Part shown: positions 19,135 to 28,447 of the stretch, piece by piece
How the letters are laid out: every line of letters begins with the position of its first letter
Numbering within the stretch: the stretch's first letter is position 1
Source of the DNA: an uncultured Pelagibacteraceae bacterium
GTDB taxonomy: Bacteria > Pseudomonadota > Alphaproteobacteria > Pelagibacterales > Pelagibacteraceae
Assembly: GCA_902635685.1 (NCBI GenBank)
Contig: CACPOY010000004.1
Span: forward strand, 1-64,000
Reading direction: 5' to 3'
Length of the DNA stretch: 64,000 nt
Program-made: the position numbers and the translations under genes
The notes under the pieces: generated by a model
Seen by the model: only the letters and a program-made list of their open reading frames with translations
Database searches by the model: none
What the model was told of the DNA's origin: nothing

Positions 19135-20259
19135 TCATTTAATTTTTCTCTTTGTCAAATTTAAAATTATACCTGATAAAATTGAGATACTGATTATTGA
19201 TGAACCACCATAGCTGATAAATGGTAGTGTCATTCCAGTAGTAGGGAATAATCTTATATTAACACCTATATGTATCATTGCTTGCACTAAAATAAGACTT
19301 ATACATCCAACTAAAATTAGTTTTGTCCTCTCATCTTGCTCTAAATAAACTTTTTTAAAAACTGAATGAATGAATATTAAGAATAATGATAAAATCAAAA
19401 TTATAGCAATTACACCAAACTCTTCAGATATGACCGATATTATATAATCTGTATGAGCCTCTGGTACTCTATTTTTTAGGGTTCCTTCCCCTATTCCTTT
19501 TCCAAAAAACCCTCCACTAGTAATTGAGTCAATTGCTTTTTCAGATTGGGCATTATGTGTGCCTGTTTCAGTATTAAAGAAAGATAAAATTCTACTTTTA
19601 ATGTATGCAAATTTTGGGATAAAATTTATAGACAAATACAGCATCATAATAATAATTAGTGAAGAAGTTATTAAAAAAATAATATTTATTCCTGAAATAA
19701 AAATTAACACAGACCAAGTAAAAAAAATTAATAATGTTTGGCCTATATCTGGTTGGGCAGCTAATAATAAAGCTATTAATATAGTTAATAAAAAAGAAAA
19801 TAAGTACTTTAAATAGACATTATTATATTTCTCGTTACTTAAAATTAAGCTTATTAAGATTACCAAAAAAGGTTTAACTAATTCTATTGGTTGAAATCTT
19901 GGCAGCATATATAAATCTATCCAACGTTGAGCACTGTTAACTTCCACACCTATAAAAGGGACTAGCATTAGAGAAAATAATGATAATATAAAAATTATTG
20001 GAGAGATTTTTAAAAGTTTTTTCTCATTAATCGATGATAAAACAAAAATGATAATTAATCCTAGAATAACGAATGTAAGGTGTTTGAAAAAAAAAGTATA
20101 ATCGTTTGTTTCAAGTTTATCAGAGACTAATAAAGATGTTGAAACTAATGAGAAGAATAGACCAATAATAAATAAAAGAATTATTAAAAAAAGAAGAAAT
20201 TTGTCAATGTTCTTCCACCATTTATAATATAAGTTAAAAATTGTTTTTTTATTTTCCAT
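19135..20259 (-). CDS. ftsW: SEDS peptidoglycan glycosyltransferase FtsW
   Basis: A 374-residue polytopic membrane protein with roughly ten hydrophobic segments. It is the septal SEDS transglycosylase that polymerises lipid II with FtsI. Family motifs are AQPDIGQTLLIF, the extracytoplasmic GGFFGKGIGEG ... PEAHTDYIISVISEEFG loop, and LFPTTGMTLPFISYGGSS near the C-terminus. It overlaps the murD start region by 11 bases and lies upstream of murG. No RodA/MreB elongation genes are in the window, and the context favours a division role. Confidence 0.95.
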   Translation of the reverse strand: MENKKTIFNLYYKWWKNIDKFLLFLIILLFIIGLFFSLVSTSLLVSDKLETNDYTFFFKHLTFVILGLIIIFVLSSINEKKLLKISPIIFILSLFSLMLVPFIGVEVNSAQRWIDLYMLPRFQPIELVKPFLVILISLILSNEKYNNVYLKYLFSFLLTILIALLLAAQPDIGQTLLIFFTWSVLIFISGINIIFLITSSLIIIMMLYLSINFIPKFAYIKSRILSFFNTETGTHNAQSEKAIDSITSGGFFGKGIGEGTLKNRVPEAHTDYIISVISEEFGVIAIILILSLFLIFIHSVFKKVYLEQDERTKLILVGCISLILVQAMIHIGVNIRLFPTTGMTLPFISYGGSSIISISILSGIILNLTKRKIK

Positions 20260-21550
20260 ACAAGTGTTTTTTAACTAGTTTGTTAAAATAATATCCTCTA
20301 TCCTCGAAATTTTTAAATGTATCGAATGATGCTGCGCTTGGACTAAAAAGAATAGTTTGATTAATCAATCCATTTTTTTTGGTTATTTCTAAAACTTTTT
20401 TTATAGCGTCTTTGAGATTTTTAAAAATTTCATATTTTATTTTACCTTTCAAATTTTTGATAAAAAAATCATTGTTACTTCCGTAAACATACGCATTAAT
20501 CTTATTAAAATATTTTTTTGATAAAATTAATTTATCTTTTTTTTTATGAATTCCACCTAATATCCAATGAATATTTTGATATTTCTTCAAAAGACTTAAT
20601 GATGACGAAAAACTTGTAGATTTAGAATCATTTATGATTGTTAGATTTTTTTTTTCAAATATTATTTGTTGGCGAAATTTTAATCCTTTAAACTTTTGAA
20701 TTGTCTTTAATAATAAATTTTTTTTTATTTTAAGTTTTTTTAAAATTTCAAGAACGAAAAGTAAATTTTCTTTATTTGTTTCAGTAGAAAAATATTTATT
20801 ACTTATTTTTTTTAAAAAAATACTTTTTTTTCTAGTATCAACTTTAATTATTTTACTAGAGAATTTATTACCTCTAAGTTCTTTTGAAATTAAAGAGTCA
20901 TTTTTTTTTAAAAAAGCTAAACATCCATTTGTTTGATTTTTCAATAATTTAAATTTTGATTTTATGTAATTATCTAAAGTTCCATGCCTTTCAATATGGT
21001 CAGGTGATAGATTTAATATTACTGCATATTTTGATTTAAAAATTTTACTATATTCTAATTGATAAGATGAAGCTTCAACGATTAAAATGGTTTTTTTGTT
21101 GATATTCTTTGATGATAAAATGGGATTTCCAATATTTCCTACTAGTCTTACATCAAAATTTTGATCACGCAAAACCTCATATAAAAGCTGGCAAGTTGTA
21201 GATTTGCCATTTGTTCCAGTTACTGTAACACAAACATTGTTAAAGTGAGTATAAAATACATCTAAATCTGAATAAATTTTTTCATAATTTTTTTTCAAAA
21301 ATTTTGATAGTTTGCAACTTTTAATATCAATACCGGGGCTTAAAATGATAAAATCAAAAGTTGAATTTAAAAGTTTTTTATAATTAATTATTTTTTTTTT
21401 TATATTTGCGTTATTTAATTTTAAATTAAAATCATCAAATAGTGATACATCGTTTTTTTTTTTTAAAAATTGAAAAGCTGATACGCCACTTTTTCCTAAT
21501 CCATAAATTAAAATCTTCTTTTTAGAAAAAAAATTCAATTTTGTATTCAT
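20249..21550 (-). CDS. murD: UDP-N-acetylmuramoyl-L-alanine--D-glutamate ligase
   Basis: Mur ligase adding D-glutamate. After an N-terminal UDP-binding segment (KILIYGLGKSGVSAFQFL) come ILSPGIDI, the ATP loop VTGTNGKSTTCQLLYE, EASSYQLEYS, LNLSPDHIERHG, INDSKSTSFSSSL and ILFSPSAASFDTFKNFEDRG, all MurD hallmarks. An ATG at 21607 would place 19 extra residues inside mraY. The ATG at 21550 overlaps the mraY stop as TGATG and is the better start, giving 433 residues. The sequence is strongly lysine-rich, as is usual in this genome. Confidence 0.95.
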   Translation of the reverse strand: MNTKLNFFSKKKILIYGLGKSGVSAFQFLKKKNDVSLFDDFNLKLNNANIKKKIINYKKLLNSTFDFIILSPGIDIKSCKLSKFLKKNYEKIYSDLDVFYTHFNNVCVTVTGTNGKSTTCQLLYEVLRDQNFDVRLVGNIGNPILSSKNINKKTILIVEASSYQLEYSKIFKSKYAVILNLSPDHIERHGTLDNYIKSKFKLLKNQTNGCLAFLKKNDSLISKELRGNKFSSKIIKVDTRKKSIFLKKISNKYFSTETNKENLLFVLEILKKLKIKKNLLLKTIQKFKGLKFRQQIIFEKKNLTIINDSKSTSFSSSLSLLKKYQNIHWILGGIHKKKDKLILSKKYFNKINAYVYGSNNDFFIKNLKGKIKYEIFKNLKDAIKKVLEITKKNGLINQTILFSPSAASFDTFKNFEDRGYYFNKLVKKHLYGK

Positions 21551-22635
21551 CACCTTAATTTCAATGTAGCCAAACCAATTACAGCCAATATTATTGAAAT
21601 AATCCAAAACCTTATTACTACTGTCGACTCTGGCCAGCCCTTCTTCTCAAAATGGTGATGTATTGGGGCCATTTTAAATATTCTTTTCCCAGTCAATTTA
21701 AATGAAACTACTTGAACCACTACAGAAAGAGCTTCAAGAACAAATAAGCCCCCGGTTATTGCTAATACTATTTCATGTTTAGTTATAATACCTATCGCTC
21801 CTAACGAACCTCCTAAAGAGAGCGATCCTGTATCTCCCATGAAAATTTTTGCTGGGGGGGCGTTAAACCACAAAAAACCTAAACACGCACCTATTATAGA
21901 ACCACAAAAAATAGATATTTCACCCGTGCCTTCAATATATAATATTTGAAGATATTCAGAAAAAAAAATATTACCCGTTATGTAACTAATGAAAGCAAAA
22001 CATCCTGCAACTAAAATTACTGGCACTGTTGCTAACCCATCTAATCCATCGGTTAAATTTACTGCATTAGAAGAACCTACAATTACAAAAATCGAAAATG
22101 GTATAAAAAACCACCCAAGGTTGATAATCAAATTTTTAAAAAATGGAAAATATAAGTTTTTAAATTCTTCATATTCTACAAAATACATTAATACTATCAA
22201 GCCTGTCAAAGCTAAAACAATTTGCATTATTATTTTAAACTTTGATGAAATTCCCTCTGAGCTAATATTTTTGATTTTTTTATAATCGTCATACGCACCT
22301 AGAATTCCGAATGACACAACAATATATAGACAAAATAGAATATAAACGTTTTTTAAGTCTGCCCAAAGTAAAACAGAAGCTATTAAACCAAATAAGATTA
22401 CCACTCCACCCATAGTTGGAGTTCCTATCTTTTTGATAATATGATCTGATGGACCATCATCTCTTATTGGATTAAAAATTTTCCGATTTGAAAATAACTT
22501 TATAAAAGGACCACCAATCAAAAGTGTTATTAGGAGTGACGTGAAAAAAGCTAATCCAGTTCTAAAAGTAATATACTTAAAAACATTTAAAAATGAAAAG
22601 ATCTCAACATAGTTGAGTAATAATTCATATAACAT
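21550..22635 (-). CDS. mraY: Phospho-N-acetylmuramoyl-pentapeptide transferase
   Basis: A 361-residue integral membrane enzyme with about ten membrane spans that makes lipid I from UDP-MurNAc-pentapeptide and undecaprenyl phosphate. Catalytic motifs are FGILGAYDDYKKI, SNAVNLTDGLDGLA, FMGDTGSLSLGG and the histidine-rich MAPIHHHFEKKGWPES. It is full length. It is coupled to murD at its end and overlaps the murE-murF fusion by 11 bases at its start. Confidence 0.96.
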   Translation of the reverse strand: MLYELLLNYVEIFSFLNVFKYITFRTGLAFFTSLLITLLIGGPFIKLFSNRKIFNPIRDDGPSDHIIKKIGTPTMGGVVILFGLIASVLLWADLKNVYILFCLYIVVSFGILGAYDDYKKIKNISSEGISSKFKIIMQIVLALTGLIVLMYFVEYEEFKNLYFPFFKNLIINLGWFFIPFSIFVIVGSSNAVNLTDGLDGLATVPVILVAGCFAFISYITGNIFFSEYLQILYIEGTGEISIFCGSIIGACLGFLWFNAPPAKIFMGDTGSLSLGGSLGAIGIITKHEIVLAITGGLFVLEALSVVVQVVSFKLTGKRIFKMAPIHHHFEKKGWPESTVVIRFWIISIILAVIGLATLKLR

Positions 22636-25477
22636 TTTGCCTTCTTTGTTTTAAGTCAATAATAAATTTATTTAAACCAGTGGAATTTGACCCTTTTACC
22701 ATTAAATAATCACCGGTTTTAAAATCATTTTTAATTATTTTAAGCATATCTAATTTATTACTCAATATTTTTGCTCTTTTGTTTGGATTTAAACCTTTAT
22801 ATGTCTCTTTAATATGTTTTCCAATTACATAAACCTTATTAATTTTCGTTTTATTAATTATTCTACTTATTAATTTGTGTTGTTTGATTGAGTGTTTGCC
22901 TAACTCTAGCATATCTCCTAAAAACATATATTTTTTCGATTTTTTTAAAACTAATTTTTCAAAATTTTCAATTGAACTTTTAAGTGAGAGTGGATTTGAA
23001 TTATAAGATTCGTCTACAAGATAGATTTTTTTATTTTCAAAATTAACATCAAATATATTACCTCTGCCTTTTGGTATATTAATATTTAAAAAAATGCCTT
23101 TTTTTAACTTTTTGATATTAACAAAAGAAGTTATGCAAGCTATAGCAGCCAATATATTATACAAATTATTTTTATTATTGTTTTTAGTGTAAAAAGAAAA
23201 TTTATTATTGTTTATATTTAAAAATAATTCGTACTTATTTTTTGTTTTTTTTACACTTAACAATTTAATTTCTGAAGACTTATTATTGATTGCAAAAGAT
23301 ATAACTTTTAATTTTTTCTTAAGAGCTAAGCCTTTTAGATAATGAAAAAAGTGATCGTCACCATTTAAGACAATTATTCCATTTTTTTTAATATTGTTCA
23401 TTATCTCAGCTTTGGCATCCGCAATCTGTTTAATATTTTTAAAATTCTTTGAATGTGCGTAACTTATATTGGTAATAAGCCCTAAATCAGGCTTAATAAT
23501 TTTTGATAAATTGTCTATTTCACCTTTTTTATCCATTCCGATCTCGAAGACGCCAAAATGATCACTCTGTTTCATATTAAACAAACTTAATGGTACACCA
23601 TACTTGTTGTTAAAAGACTTTGGTGAAAATGATGTTCTTGAAATTTTTTTTAAAACTAAACCAATCATTTCTTTTAAAGTCGTCTTTCCACAGCTACCAG
23701 TAATTGAAATAATTTTTGCATTAATGTTTTCTCTTAAAATTGATGAGCACGTAGTCAAAAATTTTAGAGTATTTTTGACTTTAATTTGTTTGGAAAGTGG
23801 ATGATTTTTATTAAATCGATTTACAATAACAAAACTTGATTTTTTTTTAATAGCTTCTGATATGTAGTTGTTACCATCTAAATTTTTACCTTTTATGGCG
23901 AAAAAAATATCATTTTTTTTGATTAATTTAGAGTTAATGGAAGCATCTTTAATTTGTATTTTATTTGATAAATTTAATTTTGACTGTTCCTGGATTATAT
24001 TGAGTTTTATATTTTTAGATAAAAATTTGTTTTTTGCTCTTATTGAACTAAGAATTACTTTTTGATCAGAAAAAAAAGTTCTTTTTTTTCCATAATCTTG
24101 AATCTTTTCATGTCCTTTGCCTGCTACCAACAAAATATCTCCAGTTTTAAGATTTTTCACAGCTTCTTGAATTGCTTTTTTTCTATCGGGTATTTCATGA
24201 ATTCTTTTATTCTTAATCCCTTTTTTTATCTCATTTCTTATTTCAAAAGGTTTTTCATTTCTTGGATTATCGTCTGTTAAATAAATTTCATTGGAGTACT
24301 TTTCTGCAATTTTTCCCATCAAAGATCTTTTCTTAAAATCTCTATCCCCTCCACATCCAAATATCAGATTGATTTTATTAAAGGGAAATTGCTCTTTAAG
24401 ATTTGATAAAGCTGATTCAAGCGCTGCAGGTGTGTGTGCATAATCCAAAATTACTTTACTGTTATTATGTATTTTTCCAATTTTTTCTAATCTTCCTTCT
24501 ACAGATGTAATTCTTGGAAGTATCTTTAAAATTTTTTTAAATTCAATACCACTATTATTAGCGGCTATAATCGCCATAAGTATATTCGTTACTTGTATTT
24601 TTCCTATTAAGTTTAGGTAAATTTTATATTTGGTTTTTTTGAATTTGATCTCTAAGATTTGTTTTTCTTTTTTAAATCTATGTGAAACCAATTGTATCCC
24701 GTTAGATTCATTATGAATAAGACTTAAATTAATATTTTTTTTAATCGATATTCTTTTAATTTTTTGTGCTTCTGGAATATTTTCGTCAGTAATTATATGA
24801 CCTTCCTTTTTGATCAAATTCTTAAATAAATATAATTTTGAATTTAGGTAATTTTTCATATTCTTATGATAATCTAAATGGTCATGGGATAAATTTGTAA
24901 ATATACCTATATCAAACTTTAATCCATCTAATCTATTTTGATCTAAACCATGGCTTGACGCCTCCATAATTGCAAATTTAATTTTTTTTTTTCTCAAATT
25001 TTTAAGCATTAAACCAATTTGAATAGGATCTGATGTAGTATTTTCAAGATTTTTTGTTTTAAATTTATATTTAAGTCCAAGTGTTCCAATTGATGCAACT
25101 TTTTTTGAATTTAATTTTAAAATTTGAAAGTAAAAATCAGCTACTGATGATTTTCCATTAGTTCCAGTCACAGCAACTAATTTTTCGACTCTTTTATTGT
25201 AAATTTTATAAGATACTTCTGCTAATAACTTTCTCGGGTTTGAAGAATGCAAAAAAATTACATCGGTATTTTTTTTTTGATTTTTTTTTTGAGATATAAT
25301 TACTTTTGCCCCTTTTTTTATGGCTTGTGATATAAAATTATTCCCATCAAATTTTTTTCCTTTAATCGCAAAAAAAATATCGTTTTTTTTAACCTTTAGA
25401 CTATCAAAAGCGATACCTGAAAAATTTATTTGGTAAAATCGTTTAGGGATGTCTGGAATATAATCTTTAAGAAGCAT
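22625..25477 (-). CDS. murE/murF: MurE-MurF fusion: two Mur ligases in one polypeptide
   Basis: A single uninterrupted frame of 950 residues carries two complete Mur ligases. Residues 1 to about 485 are MurE (UDP-MurNAc-tripeptide synthetase): ATP loop VAVTGTNGKSSVADF, NTTSDPIQIGL, MEASSHGLDQNRL, and DDNPRNEKPFEI, whose DNPR motif marks the meso-diaminopimelate-adding type. Residues from about 490 are MurF (D-Ala-D-Ala adding): SITGSCGKTTLKEM, SPKSFNNKYGVPLSL, VFEIGMDKKGEID and LVDESYNSNPLSLKSSI. No stop or internal start separates them. Both halves carry the identical string KKNDIFFAIKGK. The linker is short. MurE-MurF fusions are known elsewhere, e.g. Bordetella. It occupies the normal murE-murF position between ftsI and mraY. 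Confidence 0.95.
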   Translation of the reverse strand: MLLKDYIPDIPKRFYQINFSGIAFDSLKVKKNDIFFAIKGKKFDGNNFISQAIKKGAKVIISQKKNQKKNTDVIFLHSSNPRKLLAEVSYKIYNKRVEKLVAVTGTNGKSSVADFYFQILKLNSKKVASIGTLGLKYKFKTKNLENTTSDPIQIGLMLKNLRKKKIKFAIMEASSHGLDQNRLDGLKFDIGIFTNLSHDHLDYHKNMKNYLNSKLYLFKNLIKKEGHIITDENIPEAQKIKRISIKKNINLSLIHNESNGIQLVSHRFKKEKQILEIKFKKTKYKIYLNLIGKIQVTNILMAIIAANNSGIEFKKILKILPRITSVEGRLEKIGKIHNNSKVILDYAHTPAALESALSNLKEQFPFNKINLIFGCGGDRDFKKRSLMGKIAEKYSNEIYLTDDNPRNEKPFEIRNEIKKGIKNKRIHEIPDRKKAIQEAVKNLKTGDILLVAGKGHEKIQDYGKKRTFFSDQKVILSSIRAKNKFLSKNIKLNIIQEQSKLNLSNKIQIKDASINSKLIKKNDIFFAIKGKNLDGNNYISEAIKKKSSFVIVNRFNKNHPLSKQIKVKNTLKFLTTCSSILRENINAKIISITGSCGKTTLKEMIGLVLKKISRTSFSPKSFNNKYGVPLSLFNMKQSDHFGVFEIGMDKKGEIDNLSKIIKPDLGLITNISYAHSKNFKNIKQIADAKAEIMNNIKKNGIIVLNGDDHFFHYLKGLALKKKLKVISFAINNKSSEIKLLSVKKTKNKYELFLNINNNKFSFYTKNNNKNNLYNILAAIACITSFVNIKKLKKGIFLNINIPKGRGNIFDVNFENKKIYLVDESYNSNPLSLKSSIENFEKLVLKKSKKYMFLGDMLELGKHSIKQHKLISRIINKTKINKVYVIGKHIKETYKGLNPNKRAKILSNKLDMLKIIKNDFKTGDYLMVKGSNSTGLNKFIIDLKQRRQNVI

Positions 25478-25480
25478 AAA

Positions 25481-27163
25481 TTATTTTTCACTATATTTTG
25501 TGGCTAAAATAGGCCCAATTTTTTCAATGATTTGTCCTGTAACCTCTACAGTAGTCCATCCTGAAGTATTAAACGGAGTGCCCTTATATTTAATGTTGGA
25601 TCCATCTCTATAATGATAAACATAATTTTCATTTAATTTAGGCTCATCTAGCATTACTGCTAAAACAAATTTCGGTTTCGATATAGGAAAAACTGATATA
25701 AATGAATTTATTTTTTTTTTTGTATAAATTCCACTAACACTTTTTTGAGCAGTTCCTGTTTTACCTCCAATTTCATAACCTGGAACATTGGCTAAAGAGG
25801 CTGTCCCCTCTTTTGTAGTTACAATTTTTCTTAAGATAGGTAAAATTTTTTCTGATACTTTTTGATCTAAAATTTTTTTCTTTTTAATTTTTTTTGTTTC
25901 TTTGATTAATTTAGGCTGAACGTTGTATCCACCATTAGCTATTATTGAGTAAGCTTTTGCTAATTGTAATAACGTAGTTGTAATACCATGTCCAAATGAA
26001 GCTGTGGCTAGAGAACATTTTCCCCAATTAAATTCCATTGGTTTTCCAATTTCTTCTATATCGAAATCAATTTTTTTAAGAACGTCAACCTTGGACAAAA
26101 ACAACTTAAGTTTTTCCTCACCAACCATTTGACCAATTTTTACGGAACCTATATTTCCTGAACGAATTAAAATTTGCTCTGCTGTTAAAGTTGAGGGAAT
26201 TTTATTATCATATTCTCTTATTGGAAATCCTGCACATGTTAAGTTTTTTGGTAAATCCTCAAATTGGGTTTCTGGTTCAATAATTTTATCGTCAAATGCA
26301 GCTGCTAAAGTTAAAGTTTTGAATACTGACCCAAATTCATACACACCTTTAGTTGCTCTATTTATAAAAGTTTTATCTGTAATCTTTTTTCTTTGATTTG
26401 GATCGAAATCAGGCAAGGAAACTAATGAAATAATCTCACCGTTATTTACATCCATTAATATTGCCGCGCTACCCAAAACTTGAAAAATTTGATTAAATTT
26501 TTTTAATTCTTCTCTCACCAAATACTGTATATCTGCATCAATGGATAGAACTATTGGGTCTTTTGTTTTTTTTAGTTTTTCGTCTAGAGATTTCTCTAAT
26601 CCTGAAATTCCATTATTATTATCATCAATTTGACCAATTATATGACTAAATAAATTTCTATGTGGATAGAGTCTGATTAAACTTTCACTCGGTATTATTG
26701 ACTTATCTCCAAGCCTCATTATTTTTTCATATTTTTCATCAGATATTTTTTTTTCTAACCAGAAAAATTTTCCCCTATCTAGTTTTTTTTTAATTTCAGT
26801 AAAATTTTTTTTTGGAAAGATAAATCTTAAATTTATCATCAATTTTTTTTTATCGATAACTTGAGAAGGATTGATACCTATATTAATAGAGTTAACAGTT
26901 TTAACAACATATTTTCCATTCCTATCAATTATATCAGCTCTTAATAATTTTTTTGAGATAGTAACTTTTTTAATATCTTCAACTGAACTGCTATTTCTAG
27001 ATCCTAAATGTATTAAATGAATAGAAAAAATTAGCGATATTAAAAAGAAAATAAAAAAGATAAATGAGATCCTATTGAAATCAATAATTAAATTTGAATT
27101 ACTTTTTTGATACTGAAAATGAAACTCTGCATCTTTAATTTCAAATTTTTTTTTTTTAGTCAT
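25481..27163 (-). CDS. ftsI: Septal peptidoglycan transpeptidase FtsI (class B PBP)
   Basis: A 560-residue class B penicillin-binding protein that cross-links septal peptidoglycan with FtsW. One membrane anchor lies at about residues 29-49 (ISFIFFIFFLISLIFSIHLI), followed by the dimerisation/pedestal domain. Transpeptidase motifs are the active-site SxxK in EFGSVFKTLT, SGNIGS as the SxN motif, and KTG in GGKTGTAQ. The N-terminal cytoplasmic tail is short and lysine-rich. It overlaps ftsL by 8 bases and is followed after 3 bases by the murE-murF fusion. PBP3-like rather than PBP2-like, given the dcw location. Confidence 0.94.
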   Translation of the reverse strand: MTKKKKFEIKDAEFHFQYQKSNSNLIIDFNRISFIFFIFFLISLIFSIHLIHLGSRNSSSVEDIKKVTISKKLLRADIIDRNGKYVVKTVNSINIGINPSQVIDKKKLMINLRFIFPKKNFTEIKKKLDRGKFFWLEKKISDEKYEKIMRLGDKSIIPSESLIRLYPHRNLFSHIIGQIDDNNNGISGLEKSLDEKLKKTKDPIVLSIDADIQYLVREELKKFNQIFQVLGSAAILMDVNNGEIISLVSLPDFDPNQRKKITDKTFINRATKGVYEFGSVFKTLTLAAAFDDKIIEPETQFEDLPKNLTCAGFPIREYDNKIPSTLTAEQILIRSGNIGSVKIGQMVGEEKLKLFLSKVDVLKKIDFDIEEIGKPMEFNWGKCSLATASFGHGITTTLLQLAKAYSIIANGGYNVQPKLIKETKKIKKKKILDQKVSEKILPILRKIVTTKEGTASLANVPGYEIGGKTGTAQKSVSGIYTKKKINSFISVFPISKPKFVLAVMLDEPKLNENYVYHYRDGSNIKYKGTPFNTSGWTTVEVTGQIIEKIGPILATKYSEK

Positions 27164-27422
27164 TATTTTCTAAAATTTTAATCTCGTGTTTTCTTTTTAC
27201 ACTTAAGTCTTCATCAAAAAATCTGACCTTAAAATCCATTAACTTGTTACCAGAACTTAAATAAGTATATTCTAATTTTAGATCATCGATTTCTTTTCTT
27301 AAAAACCTCATATTTTCCTTAACCATAAAAATTTCATCATCCATCCTTTTTGTTGAATTTTTAACTAAGGCTGTAAATAGGATTAAAAATATAATCATAA
27401 AAATTGCAAAATACTTTTTCAT
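27156..27422 (-). CDS. ftsL: FtsL-like small bitopic division protein
   Basis: An 88-residue protein with an N-terminal membrane segment (about residues 4-20, [17 protein letters not shown]) and a charged heptad-like helix ([19 protein letters not shown]). This is the architecture of FtsL, which pairs with FtsB/DivIC and FtsQ in the divisome. FtsL sequences are poorly conserved, so the call rests mainly on size, topology and position between rsmH and ftsI, with a 4-base overlap with rsmH and an 8-base overlap with ftsI. Confidence 0.75.
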   Translation of the reverse strand: MKKYFAIFMIIFLILFTALVKNSTKRMDDEIFMVKENMRFLRKEIDDLKLEYTYLSSGNKLMDFKVRFFDEDLSVKRKHEIKILENND

Positions 27423-28429
27423 AATTTATGACCTAATTTTTCTATTTCGATTAGATGTTTGAATTTTTCAAAGATATCGGTTTTAAAATTATAAAAATCA
27501 TTCTTTTTTATTACGTATCTTAGCTTTGCTGAACGTGAAGATAAATTTTCATCCAATTCCTTTTTTGTGGGTGTTTTTGGTTTTTTTTCAACTAATTTAA
27601 ATAATGTTTCTGGTAGATCAATTTTAGGAAAATATCGAGAAACACTTTTGTTTTCTGATAAACTTTTAAAAAAATATTTTACAATTTTGTCCTCTAAAGA
27701 ATGGAAAGTTACTACCGCTAATACTCCATCTTTTTTTAATATTTTTGTGGCAGCTATTAAACCATAAATTAGTTCGCTTATTTCTTTATTTACAAATATT
27801 CTTAATGCTTGAAAAACTTTTGTAGAGCTATGAGTTTTAAAACTCTTTTTTTTCTTTGTTTTTTCTACTAGTTCAACTAAGCCTTTAGTATCTATCTTTC
27901 TAATCCTTCTTTCTTTGATAATCTTTATTGCAATCTTTTTTGCCTCTTTTTCTTCACCAAAAAATTTAAATATTTTTTCTAACTCTTTGACATTTAATTT
28001 ATTTATTACGTCTTTGGCTGAAAAATTATTTAAACCCATCTGCATATTTAGCTCTCCAGTTGAATTAAATGAGAGGCCTTTTTTTTGATCCTTAATTTGA
28101 ATATATGAGTAACCTAAATCGAAAATTATACCTTTAATATTCTCATTTTTAATTTTAAGGTCATTAAGTTGACTAAATTTTTTATTTTTGAATAAAAATC
28201 TATTTTGATATTTTTTAAGAAATAGGTCAGCAATTTTTTTAGTTTGTAAATCTCTATCAAGTGCAATAACTTGAGTATTTTTAAAACCTAAGATTTTTTT
28301 GCTATATCCACCTTGACCAAATGTACAATCGATAAATGTGCCACCATGTTGAGGGGTGATAATGCTTATTAATTCATTAAGCAGTACCGGATAATGTTTT
28401 ACGGTATCCGTTACCATGATGGCACTCAT
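27419..28429 (-). CDS. rsmH: 16S rRNA (cytosine-1402-N4)-methyltransferase
   Basis: A 336-residue SAM-dependent methyltransferase (MraW) that modifies C1402 in the ribosomal P site. Motifs are [26 protein letters not shown] (SAM loop), [30 protein letters not shown] and [17 protein letters not shown] second possible start is the ATG at 28417, four codons in; family alignment does not decide. Unusually, ftsZ separates it from mraZ, which it normally follows directly. It lies 18 bases after the ftsZ stop. Confidence 0.95.
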   Translation of the reverse strand: MSAIMVTDTVKHYPVLLNELISIITPQHGGTFIDCTFGQGGYSKKILGFKNTQVIALDRDLQTKKIADLFLKKYQNRFLFKNKKFSQLNDLKIKNENIKGIIFDLGYSYIQIKDQKKGLSFNSTGELNMQMGLNNFSAKDVINKLNVKELEKIFKFFGEEKEAKKIAIKIIKERRIRKIDTKGLVELVEKTKKKKSFKTHSSTKVFQALRIFVNKEISELIYGLIAATKILKKDGVLAVVTFHSLEDKIVKYFFKSLSENKSVSRYFPKIDLPETLFKLVEKKPKTPTKKELDENLSSRSAKLRYVIKKNDFYNFKTDIFEKFKHLIEIEKLGHKL

Positions 28430-28447
28430 TTATTTTTTTGAAGACCA

